From assembly GCF_019711595.1 (NCBI RefSeq), contig NZ_JAIGNR010000001.1, forward strand, positions 558,001 to 622,000: 64,000 nucleotides of DNA, written 5' to 3'. The notes under the pieces are model-generated. The model saw only the letters and a program-made list of their open reading frames with translations, ran no database searches and was not told the origin of the DNA. The stretch is from Qipengyuania sphaerica (GTDB lineage Bacteria; Pseudomonadota; Alphaproteobacteria; Sphingomonadales; Sphingomonadaceae). The position numbers and the translations under genes were made by a program. This document shows positions 53,943 to 62,282 of the stretch, one piece after another. Position 1 is the stretch's first letter. Every line of letters starts with the position of its first letter.

Positions 53943-54541
53943 ACCAGCTCGAACGCGCCATCGAAGCTGCGCTGTTTGCAGCCGAAGAACCGATGAGCGT
54001 CGATGCGCTGGCCCGTTTCCTCGGCGATGCGGAGAAGGGCGAGGTCCGCGAGGCACTGAAAGCTCTTACCGAAACCTACGAGAAGCGAGGCGTCCACCTC
54101 GTCGAACGCGGCAAGCGCTGGCATTTCGAGACCGCGCCCGACCTCGCCCATCTCCTTCGCAAGGAACGCGAACAGGTCCGCCGCCTCAGCCGCGCGGCCA
54201 CCGAAGTGCTCGCCATCATCGCCTATCACGAACCCGTCAGTCGCGCCGAAATCGAATCGATCCGCGGTGTGCAGACCAGTGGCGGTACGCTCGACGTGCT
54301 GATGGAGGCGGGCTGGGTGAAGATCGCGGGCCGACGCGAGGTGCCCGGTCGCCCGACGATCTACGCCACCACGCCCGAATTCCTCGACCATTTCGGCCTT
54401 TCCAGCCGCCGCGATTTGCCGGGTATCGCCGAACTCAAGGCGACCGGCCTGCTCGACCCCGTCGACGATGCCTTCGACGATCTGATGGGCGAGGGCGAGG
54501 AAGCGAGCGAAACCGATGAAGAGGCGAGCGACGCAGCCTGA
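53939..54541 (+). CDS. scpB: Segregation and condensation protein B
   Basis: The protein is 200 residues with GTG start at 53939, overlapping the scpA stop (GTGA). It has the two winged-helix domains of ScpB: ERAIEAALFAAEEPMSVDALARFL and RLSRAATEVLAIIAYHEPVSRAEIESIRGVQTSGGTLDVLMEAGWVKIAGRREVPGRPTIYATTPEFLDHFGL. An acidic C-terminal tail (GEGEEASETDEEASDAA) is present. It regulates the Smc-ScpA kleisin complex as a dimer in the cytoplasm. Confidence 0.96.
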   Translation: MNQLERAIEAALFAAEEPMSVDALARFLGDAEKGEVREALKALTETYEKRGVHLVERGKRWHFETAPDLAHLLRKEREQVRRLSRAATEVLAIIAYHEPVSRAEIESIRGVQTSGGTLDVLMEAGWVKIAGRREVPGRPTIYATTPEFLDHFGLSSRRDLPGIAELKATGLLDPVDDAFDDLMGEGEEASETDEEASDAA

Positions 54542-54604
54542 CTGGCTTTACCGTGCGCGCGCGCCTATATTGCCTCCAACACTTGCGTTTAGAAGGTACT
54601 CATA

Positions 54605-54835
54605 ATGTCGCTCGGCCCCTGGCAGCTCATCATCATCGCCATCGTCATCCTCGTCCTGTTTGGGCGCGGCCGCATCTCGGAAATGATGGGCGATTTCGGC
54701 AAGGGCATCAAAAGCTTCAAGAAGGGCATGAACGAGGAAGACGAACAGCCGGCGAAGCAGATTTCGCACGAGGCCAAGCCCGCCGACCAGGGCCTCAAGG
54801 AAGAGCAGGTCAAGACGACCTCCGACCCCAAGTAA
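54605..54835 (+). CDS. tatA: Twin-arginine translocase subunit TatA
   Basis: This 76-residue protein has an N-terminal membrane helix (LIIIAIVILVLF), the FGRGRIS hinge and an amphipathic helix (EMMGDFGKGIKSFKKGMNEED), as in TatA. The acidic/lysine tail is typical. It polymerises to form the pore for folded proteins. It is the first of the tatABC operon; copA in this window carries a twin-arginine signal and is a likely client. Confidence 0.96.
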   Translation: MSLGPWQLIIIAIVILVLFGRGRISEMMGDFGKGIKSFKKGMNEEDEQPAKQISHEAKPADQGLKEEQVKTTSDPK

Positions 54836-54858
54836 CCTCGCGAAGGCGCGGGTAAGCC

Positions 54859-55320
54859 ATGTTCGATATCGGCGCGGCCGAACTGCTTGTGGTCGTCATC
54901 GTGGCGATCCTCGTCATCGGCCCCAAGGACATGCCCAAGGCGATGCGCCACGCGGGCCGCTGGATCGGCAAGCTGCGCCGCATGTCCGCCCATTTCCGTT
55001 CCGGCATCGACGAGATGGTCCGTCAGGCCGAAATCGAGGAGATGGAAGAAAAGTGGTCGCAGCGTAACAAGGAAATCATGGCGAAATATCCGACCGGCGA
55101 CGAGCCGGCGGGCGGGGCGCCTGAAAACATCTTGCCGCCGGGCGAGGGCATGGAGCCGCTCGCTGCGGCAGATGAAGTGCCCGATGCGGACGCCGCCGCC
55201 GAGGCCGCGATAAAGCGCGCCGCCCCGAAGAAGGCGCCCGAGCATGGCGGCAAGGCTTCGACCGACGAGCCCGGCCTGCCGTTTGGCGATGCCGGCCAAA
55301 ATACCGGGAAGGGCCGCTGA
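54859..55320 (+). CDS. tatB: Twin-arginine translocase subunit TatB
   Basis: This 153-residue protein has a membrane helix (ELLVVVIVAILVIGP), the conserved GPKDMPKAMRHAGRWIGKLRRM after it, and a longer acidic/amphipathic region with a low-complexity Ala/Glu/Pro tail. It joins TatC in the receptor complex that binds twin-arginine signals. It lies 23 nt after tatA and 1 nt before tatC. Confidence 0.95.
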   Translation: MFDIGAAELLVVVIVAILVIGPKDMPKAMRHAGRWIGKLRRMSAHFRSGIDEMVRQAEIEEMEEKWSQRNKEIMAKYPTGDEPAGGAPENILPPGEGMEPLAAADEVPDADAAAEAAIKRAAPKKAPEHGGKASTDEPGLPFGDAGQNTGKGR

Positions 55321-55321
55321 C

Positions 55322-56131
55322 ATGGCGTTCGAGGTCAAGGACATCGACGATACGCAAGCCCCGCTGCTCGACCACCTTATCGAGCTGCGCACGCGGCTGG
55401 TGCGCTGTGTGGCGGCGCTGGTGGTGGCCTTCGGCGTGTGCCTTTATTTCGCCGACCAGATCCTCGGTTTCCTGATCCAGCCGCTGAAGAAGGCCTTTCC
55501 CGACGGGCAGGGGCAGCTCATTTTCACCAAGCTCTACGAGGTCTTCTTCGTCGAGCTGAAGGTAGCGCTGTTTGCGGGCTTCTGCATTTCCTTTCCCTAT
55601 ATCGCCAACCAGCTCTGGGCCTTCGTCGCGCCGGGGCTCTACGCGAAGGAAAAGAAGGCATTCCTGCCCTTCCTCGTGGCCACGCCCTTCCTGTTCCTCG
55701 CAGGGGCATCGCTCGCCTATTACGTGGTGATGCCGACCGCCTTCGAGTGGTTCCTCGGCTTCGAGGGCAGCGCGGGCGGGCTGGAAATCCAGGCGCTGCC
55801 GACCGCGAATGAATATCTCGGGCTGGTCATGCAGTTCATCCTCGCTTTCGGGATGAGCTTCCTGCTGCCGGTCCTGCTCCTGCTGCTGCACCGCGCAGGT
55901 ATCGTCACGCGCCAGCAACTGGTCGGCGCTCGGCGCTACGTCATCGTGCTGGTGGTAGCGTTGGCGGCGATCATCACGCCGCCCGACCCCGGCTCGCAAT
56001 TGCTGCTGGCCGTGCCGCTGCTGTTGCTGTTCGAGGGCTCGCTGATCCTGATGCGGATCTTCGACAAGCGCGATGCCAAGGCGAAGGCGGAGCCGGACGA
56101 TAGGCCCGAAGCGGATCAGTCCGCGTCGTAG
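55322..56131 (+). CDS. tatC: Twin-arginine translocase subunit TatC
   Basis: The protein is 269 residues from ATG 55322, with six predicted membrane helices and the family motifs LLDHLIELRTRLVRCV near the N-terminus and YEVFFVELKVALFAGFCISFPYIANQLWAFVAPGLYAKEKK. It is the twin-arginine signal receptor in the inner membrane. The C-terminal tail is charged and acidic. Its last 16 nt overlap the end of the converging amidohydrolase gene. Confidence 0.96.
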   Translation: MAFEVKDIDDTQAPLLDHLIELRTRLVRCVAALVVAFGVCLYFADQILGFLIQPLKKAFPDGQGQLIFTKLYEVFFVELKVALFAGFCISFPYIANQLWAFVAPGLYAKEKKAFLPFLVATPFLFLAGASLAYYVVMPTAFEWFLGFEGSAGGLEIQALPTANEYLGLVMQFILAFGMSFLLPVLLLLLHRAGIVTRQQLVGARRYVIVLVVALAAIITPPDPGSQLLLAVPLLLLFEGSLILMRIFDKRDAKAKAEPDDRPEADQSAS

Positions 56132-57765
56132 ACCTTGCGCCCGCCGACCCAGGTTTCGAACACATGGGTCGCGCGGATTTCCTCAGGCGTGGCCATCAGC
56201 GGGTCGGTGTCGACCAGCACGAAGTCCGCACGCTCGCCCGGTAGCAGGCGACCGAACCGGCCTTCGGCAAAGCCCGCATAGGCTGCTTCGGAGGTAAAGC
56301 CCGCCAGTGCCTGTTCGCGGTTCACGCGCTCGCTCGCGCGCCAGCCGCCGAACGGCTCGCCCGCCGCATTGCTGCGCGTGATGGCGACTGCGAGGCCCGC
56401 AAAGGGATCGGGCGATTCGACCGGCGCATCCGATCCGAACGCCAGCCGTCCGCCAAGGCCAAGGATACTGCTCCACGCATAGGCGCCGCCCAACCGGTCA
56501 GGCCCCATGCGCGCTTCGGCCATGAACATGTCGCTGGTCTGGTGGACCGGCTGCATGCTGGCGATGATGCCGTTCTGCGCGAACTTGGGCAGGTCTGCCG
56601 GATCGACGATCTGCGCATGCTCGACGCGCCAGCGCAGGTCTTGCGGGAAGCTTTCGGCGATCTCGGTGATGGCGTTGAGTGCCTCGGCATTGGCGGCATC
56701 GCCGATGGCGTGGACCGCGGGCTGGAAGCCGCCCTGCGCCGCGCGCACCAGCGTGTTGCGGAATTGCGCCGGAGCCATCAGCGGGAGGCCGCGATTGCCC
56801 GCGTCGTCGGCATAGGGTGCCTTGAGCCATGCGCCCCTGCTGCCCAGAGCGCCGTCGAGATAGATTTTCACCCCGTTGAGGCGCAGCTTGTCGTCATAGA
56901 GCCAGGGCGAAGGGTTGCTGCCGCCGATCAGGATCGTCTGCTCGATGCCCGCACCATAGGACATGATGCGCAGGGTCAGCGATCCATTGTCGCCCGCGCG
57001 GCGGAAAGCCTGCCAGTCCTCGATCGTGGTGCCCATGTCGGCAATCGCGGTGATGCCATAGCGGTGCAGCACCTTCTGCGCCTCGGCAAGGGCAAGGTCG
57101 CGCTCGTTGGGCCGCGGGGCGGGGATGGCGGCGTTCATCAGCTCTTCCGCCGCATCCACGAACACGCCCGAAGGGGTCTTGCCGTCTGCCAGCTTCTCGA
57201 TCCGCCCGCCGCTTGGCGACTTGGTCGAGGCGGTAATACCGGCCGCCTGCATCGCGAGGCTGTTGGCCCAGCCGGCGTGCCCGTCGACCCGCGCGAGATA
57301 GACCGGACGGTCGCTCACCGCACTGTCGAGTTCGGCAGCGGTCGGGAATCTTCCAAGGCCCCATTTCTCCTGGTTCCACCCGCGCCCGAGAATCCACGGC
57401 CGCGCCTCGTTCTCCGCAGCAAAGGTGCGGATCTTCTGGAGCGCTTCCTCGAGCGAATTGGTGTCCGACAAATCAAGCGTCAGCGCACCAAACCCGACGC
57501 CCATCACATGCCCATGCGCATCGATGATGCCGGGAATCATGACCCGGTCACGCCCGTCCTCGCGATAATCGGTCCGCGGACGTTCCTCGCCCCGACCGAT
57601 GACCTGCGCGATGCGCCCGTCATCATCGATAACCAGAGCCTCGAAGCGCTTGACCTTGCCATCCTCGTCCAGCGTGATGCCATTCACATTGTCGATCAGC
57701 ACATCGGCATGGGCCGGAACAGCAATGGCAGTGGAGAGCAGTGCGGCAAGAAACTTCAATTTCAT
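56116..57765 (-). CDS. Exported amidohydrolase (YtcJ-like, amidohydrolase 3 family)
   Basis: This 549-residue protein has a signal peptide (MKLKFLAALLSTAIAVPAHA), then an amidohydrolase with an N-terminal beta-domain. The metal motif reads DAHGHV (about 83-88), followed by the WNQEKWGLGRFPT segment, WRVEHAQIV, and FGSDAPVESPDPFAGLA with the catalytic Asp. This is the YtcJ-like group, whose members hydrolyse amides or formamides. The signal peptide makes it periplasmic. The substrate is unknown. It overlaps the tatC 3' end and diverges from ilvA. Confidence 0.88.
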   Translation of the reverse strand: MKLKFLAALLSTAIAVPAHADVLIDNVNGITLDEDGKVKRFEALVIDDDGRIAQVIGRGEERPRTDYREDGRDRVMIPGIIDAHGHVMGVGFGALTLDLSDTNSLEEALQKIRTFAAENEARPWILGRGWNQEKWGLGRFPTAAELDSAVSDRPVYLARVDGHAGWANSLAMQAAGITASTKSPSGGRIEKLADGKTPSGVFVDAAEELMNAAIPAPRPNERDLALAEAQKVLHRYGITAIADMGTTIEDWQAFRRAGDNGSLTLRIMSYGAGIEQTILIGGSNPSPWLYDDKLRLNGVKIYLDGALGSRGAWLKAPYADDAGNRGLPLMAPAQFRNTLVRAAQGGFQPAVHAIGDAANAEALNAITEIAESFPQDLRWRVEHAQIVDPADLPKFAQNGIIASMQPVHQTSDMFMAEARMGPDRLGGAYAWSSILGLGGRLAFGSDAPVESPDPFAGLAVAITRSNAAGEPFGGWRASERVNREQALAGFTSEAAYAGFAEGRFGRLLPGERADFVLVDTDPLMATPEEIRATHVFETWVGGRKVYDAD

Positions 57766-57873
57766 CAGGCAACCCCGGTTGAATCAATTGTGGAGGCGAT
57801 AAGGCATAGCTTGGCGCGCGCAAACCCTTTCGAAGATTGCGCGTGATGGCCGCGCGTCCTAGGGCGAGACATC

Positions 57874-59127
57874 ATGAACGAAGCATCATCTCTTCGCGCC
57901 GACACCAGCGCGACCGATCTCCTGACCCTCGACGATGTGCGCGCCGCAGCGCAGCGCATCGAAGGTTCGGTTGTCCGGACCCCGATGATGCACTCGATCA
58001 CGCTGTCCGAAATCACCGGCGCGGATGTTTGGCTCAAGTTCGAAAACCTCCAGTTTACAGCCGCTTACAAGGAACGCGGAGCGCTGAATGCGCTGCTCCA
58101 GCTGACGGACGAGCAGAAGGCCAAGGGTGTGATCGCCGCCTCGGCCGGCAACCACTCGCAGGGGCTCTCCTATCACGGTCGCCGGCTCGGCGTGCCTGTA
58201 ACCATCGTCATGCCGTCCACCACGCCCAGCGTGAAGGTGATGCAGACCGAGAGCGTCGGCGGCAACGTGGTCCTTTTTGGAGAGACCTTCGACGAAGCCT
58301 ACGCCCACGCCCGTGAACTGGAAGTCGAGCGAGGCCTGACCTTCGTCCACCCCTTCGACGATCCGCAGGTCGCAGCGGGGCAGGGTACGGTGGCGCTCGA
58401 GATGCTCGAGCAGAAGGACGATTTCGACTGCCTCGTGGTCCCCATCGGTGGTGGCGGGTTGATGAGCGGTATGGCGACCGTCGCCAAGGCGCTGAAGCCC
58501 GATATCCAGATGGTCGGCGTGCAGGCCGAGCTTTATCCGTCGATGTTCTCGGCAGTGACCGGCGAGGAACGGCCCTGCGGCGGCGATACGCTGGCCGAGG
58601 GCATCGCAGTCAAGGAGCCGGGCGCCTTTACCCGCCAGATCATCTCGCAGTTGGTCGACGAAATCCTGCTGGTGGCCGAACCGCGGCTCGAACGCGCGGT
58701 CTCGCTGCTGCTGCAGATTGAAAAGACCGTAGTCGAGGGCGCAGGTGCGGCCGGGCTTGCGGCCGTCCTTTCCTATCCCGAGAAATTCGCCGGCAAGACC
58801 GTCGGCCTCGTATTGTGCGGCGGCAATATCGATACCCGCCTGCTCGCCAATGTGCTCGTGCGCGACCTTGCACGGTCGGGCCGTCTCGCGCGCCTGCGTA
58901 TCACCCTGCAGGACCGCCCCGGCGCGCTGTACAAGGTTATGCGCGAATTCAACGAGCATAACGTCAACATCATCGAGATCTACCACCAGCGCATCTTCAC
59001 GACGCTGCCCGCCAAAGGGCTGATTACCGAGATCGAGTGCGAAGCACGCGACGGCGCGCAGATCGACCGGCTGGTGAAGGCGCTGGAAGCCAAGGGCTAC
59101 AGCGTCGAGCTGGCAGAACTCGCTTAG
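57874..59127 (+). CDS. ilvA: Threonine ammonia-lyase (threonine dehydratase)
   Basis: This 417-residue protein is a fold-type II PLP enzyme with the catalytic Lys66 in FTAAYKERGA, the phosphate loop VPIGGGGLMSG and a C-terminal ACT domain (about 335-417: RLRITLQDRPGALYKVMREFNEHNVNIIEIYH). It converts L-threonine to 2-oxobutyrate and ammonia, the first step of isoleucine synthesis. The ACT domain suggests feedback control or catabolic activation. Start ATG 57874 has CGAGACATC upstream. A hairpin with a T-run (59179-59217) follows as a terminator. Confidence 0.95.
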   Translation: MNEASSLRADTSATDLLTLDDVRAAAQRIEGSVVRTPMMHSITLSEITGADVWLKFENLQFTAAYKERGALNALLQLTDEQKAKGVIAASAGNHSQGLSYHGRRLGVPVTIVMPSTTPSVKVMQTESVGGNVVLFGETFDEAYAHARELEVERGLTFVHPFDDPQVAAGQGTVALEMLEQKDDFDCLVVPIGGGGLMSGMATVAKALKPDIQMVGVQAELYPSMFSAVTGEERPCGGDTLAEGIAVKEPGAFTRQIISQLVDEILLVAEPRLERAVSLLLQIEKTVVEGAGAAGLAAVLSYPEKFAGKTVGLVLCGGNIDTRLLANVLVRDLARSGRLARLRITLQDRPGALYKVMREFNEHNVNIIEIYHQRIFTTLPAKGLITEIECEARDGAQIDRLVKALEAKGYSVELAELA

Positions 59128-59178
59128 TTAACGCGACAAATCGCCACCGCGCACAGGCCTCGGCTCGGCGCAAATTAA

Positions 59179-59217
59179 CCATCCGCGATGAGCGACTCGC
59201 GGGATGGAGCGATTTTT
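59179..59217 (+). terminator. Likely terminator after ilvA
   Basis: CCATCCGCG (59179-59187) pairs with CGCGGGATGG (59198-59207) with one bulged G and a 10-nt loop. A run of five T follows at 59213-59217. It lies 51 nt past the ilvA stop and 92 nt before the next start, so it probably ends the ilvA message. Confidence 0.5.
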
Positions 59218-59308
59218 CATGGTTAAGAGTCTTTTAACGAGGGCGCTCGTGATGCATAAAGGAGTTGTTAACGAATAGAACGTCGCATTCAGAGAGGACC
59301 CGCAAGCC

Positions 59309-60151
59309 GTGACGGCACCCATTCGCTTCCCCCGGTTTTTCGTGACCAGCCCTGCGCCGTGTCCGTACCTGCCGGGCCGCAGCGAGCGGAAGGTCTTCAC
59401 CGAATTGCGCGGCGAATCGGCTGACGAGTTGAACGAAGCGCTTGGCCGCATCGGCTTCCGTCGCAGCCAGACCGTAGCGTATCGTCCCTCCTGCCTCGAT
59501 TGCCAGGCCTGCGTATCGGTTCGCGTCGTTGCAGGCGAATTCAAGGCCTCCTCCAGCCAGAAGCGCACGCTCAGGGCCAATGACGACCTGATCGCCACCG
59601 AATGCCGCCCCTGGGCGACCGACGAGCAATACGAATTGCTGCGCAAATATCTCGCCGCGCGCCACCCCGGTGGCGGCATGGCGGAGATGGACGAGAGCGA
59701 TTTTGCGGATATGGTGGAACACACGCCCGTATCCAGCTATGTCGTTGAATATAGAGAGCCGGGAGTGGGCAACGAACCGGGCCGTCTGGTTGGTGCCTGC
59801 CTAACGGACGTGCAGGGCGACGGGCTGTCGATGATCTACAGCTTCTACGACCCTGAGATTGAGGATCGGGCCGGGCTTGGGAACTACATCATTCTCGACC
59901 ATATCAGGCGGGCTGCGAACAGCGGACTGCCCTATGTCTACCTCGGCTACTGGGTCGAGGGATCGGACCGGATGCAATACAAGGTCCGCTACCGCCCGCT
60001 CGAACGGCTCAGCCGCAACGGCTGGGAACGCATGCCAGATGCCGAGCAGAAGCGCCTCATTGCCGCTGCCACTGCCCCTCGCGCAGAGCGGGGCGGGGAA
60101 CCGCTGCCTTCCAAGGACGGCAGCCAGCTCGAATACAAGCTCGCCGACTGA
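59309..60151 (+). CDS. bpt: Aspartate/glutamate leucyltransferase (N-end rule, Bpt)
   Basis: The protein is 280 residues from GTG 59309, preceded by AGAGAGGACC. It is a member of the arginyl/leucyltransferase family: N-terminal [16 protein letters not shown], the Cys cluster [12 protein letters not shown] and the C-terminal GNAT-like domain ([52 protein letters not shown]). In bacteria this enzyme adds Leu to proteins with N-terminal Asp or Glu, marking them for ClpAP/ClpS. Bpt, rather than Aat, is inferred from the full-length similarity. Confidence 0.93.
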   Translation: MTAPIRFPRFFVTSPAPCPYLPGRSERKVFTELRGESADELNEALGRIGFRRSQTVAYRPSCLDCQACVSVRVVAGEFKASSSQKRTLRANDDLIATECRPWATDEQYELLRKYLAARHPGGGMAEMDESDFADMVEHTPVSSYVVEYREPGVGNEPGRLVGACLTDVQGDGLSMIYSFYDPEIEDRAGLGNYIILDHIRRAANSGLPYVYLGYWVEGSDRMQYKVRYRPLERLSRNGWERMPDAEQKRLIAAATAPRAERGGEPLPSKDGSQLEYKLAD

Positions 60152-60167
60152 GCATTTTCGCCACAGC

Positions 60168-62282
60168 TTGAAGGTTTGCGTCGCGGTCCTCGCGCTGGCG
60201 GGAGTGCCGTTGGCCGCGCAAGATCGCGACGCACCGGCCAATCTCGAAGACCTCATCCCGGATTCAGCGGTCGACAACCCAGATGCATGGGCCGCGCAGG
60301 GCTCCGAGGGTGCCGCAGAGGATCCCGACCTCTCCGCTCCTGAGCCCGAAACGCCGATCGATACTACGCCCGGCCTCGACCTGCCGTGGCCGGACGACAT
60401 TGCAATCGAGACATTCGAGCCGCTCGAACCCGAAGAAGAGATTGAATTCGCCGAGCTGGACCTTGGTCAGGCCGAAGTCGCTTTCGAAGAGGCAGAAACC
60501 GAACGGCTTGCCAGCAATCTCGTGCTCGGTTTCCCTCAGACCGAACCTCCGTTCTCCGAGCGCGGAGATTTCGTTGAGCGGTTCGAGGCTCTTTCCACAA
60601 TCGAGGAACTGGAAGACGAGGACGCCAATGTCGCGCAGCTCGCCGCCCGTGCCCGCGAGGATGAAGAGCTGCTCGGAAACCTCCTGCGCGTCTACGGCTA
60701 TTACGACGGGCAGGTGATACGCTCGATCGGGGCGGTGCAAGCAGGCGAGGATGCGGCCGAGCAGTCGCCCTCGGTGCGCTTCGACATCATTCCCGGGGAA
60801 CGCTACCGGGTAGGCAGCGTCGATCTGGGCAATCTCTCTGCTGCGCCTGACGCCGAGCTCTTGCGCAGTACATTCGAAATCAATCCGGGCGACTACCTGC
60901 AAAGCGACTCCATCGTGCAGGAGCAGTTCGATCTCGACCGCGCGCTGGGCGAGAACGGCTACCCCTTCGCCGCCATCGACGAGCCGCAGCTGCTGATCGA
61001 TCACGAGCGGGTCGAAGGCGACCTTACGCTGGCGATCGAACCGAACGGAAAATACGTTTTCGGCGAGGTCACCAGCAGCGACCCTGCCTTCCTCTCGGGA
61101 CGCCACCTCGGCACCATTGCGCGCTTCGAGCCGGGCGAGACGTACAAGCGCAGCCTCTCGCTCGATCTGCGGCGTGCGGTCACGGCGACGGGCCTGGTGT
61201 CATCCGTGTCGGTCACTCCGCGCGAGATATCCCCCCCGAGCGGAGACCAGCCGGGCGTCGTGGCGATGGATGTCGATATCCAGCGCGCCAAGCTGCGCAC
61301 CATTGCAGGCGCCATCGGTTACGGATCGGAAGAAGGCTTCCGCGTTCAGGCCAGCTGGGAGCATCGCAACCTCTTCCCGCCCGAAGGATCGCTGCGCCTG
61401 CGCGGCATCGCGGGTACGCAGGAACAGCTCGCCGGGATCACCTTCCGGAAGAACAATTTCGGCGGGCGCGATCGCGTGCTGACGGTCGATGCCTACGCGA
61501 ACACGATCGACAGCCCCGCCTTCGAGGCGCGCACAGTCGCGCTGACCGGGATTTACGAGCGCAAATCGACGCTGCTCTTCCAGAAGCTCATCAGCTGGTC
61601 GGGCGGTCTCGAACTGGTCGCGACGCAGGAGCGCCCGCCCGACATCGACGGCGTCGCCCAGCCGCGCCAGACCTATTTCGTCGCCGCGCTTCCGGGCACC
61701 ATATTGCTCGACGAGACCGATGACTTGCTCGATCCGACGCGGGGCTTTCGCCTTGGTGGCCGACTTTCGCCGGAGGCTTCGACCACCAACGGGGTAGAGA
61801 GCTTCTATCTGCGCAGTCAGATCGACGGCAGTTACTACCAGTCGGTGAGCGACAAGCTGGTCCTGGCAGGACGTGCAACTTTCGGCTCGATCCCCGGTGC
61901 CGGACTGCTCGACATCGCGCCATCACGCCGGTTCTACGCCGGTGGCGGCGGATCGGTGCGTGGTTATGGCTATCGCAAGATCGGGCCTGCCGACGAGCTG
62001 GGCGAGCCAACTGGTGGGCGCAGCCTCGTCGAACTGGCTGTCGAGGCCCGCATCCGGACCGGCTTTTTCGACGGTGCCGTATCGGTCGTACCATTCGTCG
62101 ATGCCGGCTCGGTCGGGCCTGACCCCACTCCGAATTTCGAAGAGATCAAGCTCGGCGCAGGCGTAGGCCTGCGGTACCACACCGGCTTTGGCCCGATCCG
62201 TATCGATGTCGGCGTTCCCCTGACGCCGGACGAGGACGATGCGCCCGTCGCGGTCTATGTTTCGCTGGGGCAGGCATTCTGA
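60168..62282 (+). CDS. tamA: Outer-membrane TamA/BamA-family protein
   Basis: The protein is 704 residues from TTG 60168; no ATG or GTG start gives a signal peptide, while the TTG gives MKVCVAVLALAGVPLAAQ. An acidic linker (about 20-130) is followed by POTRA-like domains (about 130-380: LLRVYGYYDGQVIRSIG, LGENGYPFAAIDEPQ, GTIARFEPGETYKRSLSLDLRRAVTATGL) and the 16-strand Omp85 barrel with the D15 signature GGGGSVRGYGYRKIGP, ending in terminal Phe. It works with TamB in outer-membrane protein or lipid transport. Its TGA overlaps the tamB ATG by one base. Confidence 0.93.
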   Translation: MKVCVAVLALAGVPLAAQDRDAPANLEDLIPDSAVDNPDAWAAQGSEGAAEDPDLSAPEPETPIDTTPGLDLPWPDDIAIETFEPLEPEEEIEFAELDLGQAEVAFEEAETERLASNLVLGFPQTEPPFSERGDFVERFEALSTIEELEDEDANVAQLAARAREDEELLGNLLRVYGYYDGQVIRSIGAVQAGEDAAEQSPSVRFDIIPGERYRVGSVDLGNLSAAPDAELLRSTFEINPGDYLQSDSIVQEQFDLDRALGENGYPFAAIDEPQLLIDHERVEGDLTLAIEPNGKYVFGEVTSSDPAFLSGRHLGTIARFEPGETYKRSLSLDLRRAVTATGLVSSVSVTPREISPPSGDQPGVVAMDVDIQRAKLRTIAGAIGYGSEEGFRVQASWEHRNLFPPEGSLRLRGIAGTQEQLAGITFRKNNFGGRDRVLTVDAYANTIDSPAFEARTVALTGIYERKSTLLFQKLISWSGGLELVATQERPPDIDGVAQPRQTYFVAALPGTILLDETDDLLDPTRGFRLGGRLSPEASTTNGVESFYLRSQIDGSYYQSVSDKLVLAGRATFGSIPGAGLLDIAPSRRFYAGGGGSVRGYGYRKIGPADELGEPTGGRSLVELAVEARIRTGFFDGAVSVVPFVDAGSVGPDPTPNFEEIKLGAGVGLRYHTGFGPIRIDVGVPLTPDEDDAPVAVYVSLGQAF

